A stretch of 64,000 bases of DNA, from the NCBI GenBank assembly GCA_021851715.1, contig JAJZCR010000009.1, positions 1 through 64,000 on the forward strand, given 5' to 3'. Both the position numbers and the translations under genes were made by a program. This stretch comes from Planctomycetota bacterium. GTDB lineage: Bacteria > Planctomycetota > Phycisphaerae > WQYP01. The notes under the pieces are model-generated. The model was given only the letters and a program-made list of their open reading frames with translations, had not been told where the DNA came from and searched no databases. Each line of letters begins with the position of its first letter. Position 1 is the first letter of the stretch. Below, in pieces: positions 62,779 through 64,000 of the stretch.

Positions 62779-63687
62779 ATGCGTTTTACGAAGATGCACG
62801 GAATCGGCAATGATTACGTCTACGTGGACGTATTCGAAAACGAAGTGCCGGAGCCGGAAAAGCTGGCTGTGAAAATTTCGGACCGCCATTTTGGTGTTGG
62901 CGGTGATGGCTTGATTCTCATCGGACCTCCCACGCCGGAAGGACTTTTGCAAAATGCTCATGTACGCATGCGCATGTTTAATGCCGACGGCAGTGAATCT
63001 GAAATGTGCGGCAACGGGGTGCGTTGCCTGGCGAAATATGCCTACGACCATCATATTTCACGGGCCAATCCGATGAAAGTGGAAACCGGGCGGGGCGTGC
63101 TGACGCTGGACCTGTGGATTCAATACAATCGGGTCAACCAGGTGACGGTGAACATGGGCCAGCCCATCCTTAAACCCAGTGAGATTCCGGTTTTAATCAA
63201 GGGCTTGGAGCGACTGGTGGGGCATCCGGCGGAGGCCGCCCTGGGACTGAGCCGTATGCCTCCCGGATCGGATTGGATCAAAACCGCCGGATTGGAAGAC
63301 GCCATGACCTGCGTATCGCTGGGTAATCCGCACGTGGTGATGTATTGTAAACATGCTGCACGCGTACCGCTGGAACAGGTTGGTCCGTTGATCGAAAAAC
63401 ACGCCATTTTTCCGCGCCGCGTGAATGTGCATTTTGTGCAGGTGCATAATACCGGCGAGGTTACGATGCGCACCTGGGAACGCGGCAGCGGCATTACACT
63501 GGCATGCGGTACGGGTGCCGGGGCGGTCTGCGTGGCGGGCGTACTTACGGGCAAGACCAATCGCATTGTCCTGGCTAATTTGCCGGGTGGACGGCTGGCA
63601 CTCAAGTGGAATGAAGTCGACGGGTGTGTGTACCTCACCGGACCGGCGGTGGAAGTGTTCAGCGGAGACTGGCCGGATCCGGTATAA
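62779..63687 (+). CDS. dapF: Diaminopimelate epimerase
   Basis: DapF converts LL- to meso-diaminopimelate for peptidoglycan and lysine. The ATG at 62779 with GGAG upstream gives 302 residues, starting MRFTKMHGIGNDYVYVD as in the family; the frame extends to 62689. Catalytic cysteines are C77 (SESEMCGNGVRC) and C243 (GITLACGTGAGAV). GVGGDGLILI and RTWERGSG are also present. It supports a meso-DAP-type peptidoglycan in this organism. It is followed 16 bp later by the YkgJ-type gene. Confidence 0.97.
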   Translation: MRFTKMHGIGNDYVYVDVFENEVPEPEKLAVKISDRHFGVGGDGLILIGPPTPEGLLQNAHVRMRMFNADGSESEMCGNGVRCLAKYAYDHHISRANPMKVETGRGVLTLDLWIQYNRVNQVTVNMGQPILKPSEIPVLIKGLERLVGHPAEAALGLSRMPPGSDWIKTAGLEDAMTCVSLGNPHVVMYCKHAARVPLEQVGPLIEKHAIFPRRVNVHFVQVHNTGEVTMRTWERGSGITLACGTGAGAVCVAGVLTGKTNRIVLANLPGGRLALKWNEVDGCVYLTGPAVEVFSGDWPDPV

Positions 63688-63703
63688 GGGAACATGGTGC
63701 CAG

Positions 63704-64000
63704 GTGGATTTGCAACCGGCTTTTCAAAATGAATTTTGCTCGGCCATGGCTGACCTGTATTGCAGGGTGGATGCGGATGTGGCCGGTCGGCAGGGCGTTT
63801 GCAAGGCCAGTGGCCGTTGCTGCCGGTTTGAAGAATATGGCCACCGTTTGTACGTTACGCACGCAGAATTGATTTACTTTTACGCTACGTACCTGCAGCC
63901 CGGGATTAATCCGGCGAACAATGACCACGAGGCTGATACCGCTGCCTTGCCACGCACAGCGGGTTTTCCATTGCCGTTATATAAGGGCGATGGGGAATTT
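63704..64000 (+). CDS. YkgJ-type cysteine-cluster protein, N-terminal part (runs off window)
   Basis: A GTG at 63704 opens a frame of 99 codons that continues past the right edge. It reads MDLQPAFQNEFCSAMADLYC, then CKASGRCCRFEEYGHRLYVT, then HAELIYFYATY. The CxxxGxCC cluster is the mark of YkgJ/UPF0153 proteins, which probably bind zinc or an iron-sulfur cluster. The missing 3' end should hold further cysteines. It follows dapF by 16 bp, so it is probably in the same operon. The function of the family is unknown. Confidence 0.75.
   Translation, partial: MDLQPAFQNEFCSAMADLYCRVDADVAGRQGVCKASGRCCRFEEYGHRLYVTHAELIYFYATYLQPGINPANNDHEADTAALPRTAGFPLPLYKGDGEF

Noticed and set aside
1-64000. tRNA, rRNA, riboswitch and CRISPR signals
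   Set aside because: No T-loop plus acceptor pairing, rRNA segment, known riboswitch core or regularly spaced repeat array was seen by eye. Infernal and tRNAscan runs would be needed to exclude small RNA genes.

Overview
The window reads as chromosomal DNA of a GC-rich diderm bacterium, most likely a planctomycete of the Phycisphaerae type (inference). Supporting signs are the many secreted or membrane-anchored proteins with zinc ribbons, an NPCBM-domain protein, a squalene-cyclase-like repeat protein, a helix-turn-helix protein with an Ala/Gly-rich linker and membrane tail, a CxxxGxCC (YkgJ-type) protein, and outer-membrane machinery (TolC-type factor, OmpA-type lipoprotein, Lnt). No rRNA, tRNA, CRISPR array or intact prophage was recognised.

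Region 1 (1-5.3 kb) is an accessory zone. It holds the 3' part of a beta-propeller-like gene and an orphan RHS tip with a non-core C-terminal domain, overlapped by a four-helix membrane protein (candidate toxin and immunity pair). A graveyard of RHS fragments follows, into which an antitoxin gene, the first ~20 codons of its PIN toxin and an IS630-type transposase tail have been joined.

Region 2 (5.2-12 kb) is a TetR-regulated EmrA-EmrB-TolC tripartite efflux operon followed by an ArsM-like methyltransferase. Region 3 (12-25.4 kb) is mostly minus strand: HEAT protein, Lnt, a glycosyltransferase, ClpP, TrpA, RsmA, an unknown membrane protein, a DUF192 protein, a zinc-ribbon protein and GuaA. 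A plus-strand pair (sugar isomerase/epimerase and GH10 xylanase) sits inside it.

Region 4 (25.6-40.5 kb) carries a plus-strand run (prenyltransferase-repeat protein, NPCBM protein, EamA transporter, zinc-ribbon/bPH2 protein), then a TPR protein, a UppP homologue with altered active-site residues, a xylulokinase split by one frameshift, a PD-(D/E)XK protein, a HAD phosphatase, a LolA-like protein, an OmpA-type lipoprotein, the HTH membrane protein and a ferritin-like protein. With the GH10 enzyme, the xylulokinase suggests xylan/xylose use.

Region 5 (41-56 kb) has two tandem secreted paralogues of unknown function, an XPB-type helicase with a partner that carries the same XPB-type accessory domain, a large TIM44-like zinc-ribbon protein, a CusF-like lipoprotein, a site-2 protease, GalM, a GT87-like membrane glycosyltransferase, a secreted unknown and an RNase Z-like hydrolase. 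Region 6 (56.3-64 kb) is metabolic: CysD and CysNC (sulfate activation), IlvD, a small lipoprotein, a P-loop kinase, DapF and the start of a YkgJ-type gene.

Four genes (trpA, guaA, the PD-(D/E)XK gene and the TIM44-like gene) have a -10 hexamer ending 6-7 nt before ATG and no visible Shine-Dalgarno sequence. This suggests leaderless transcripts in this organism. Other genes have clear AGGAG-type sites.
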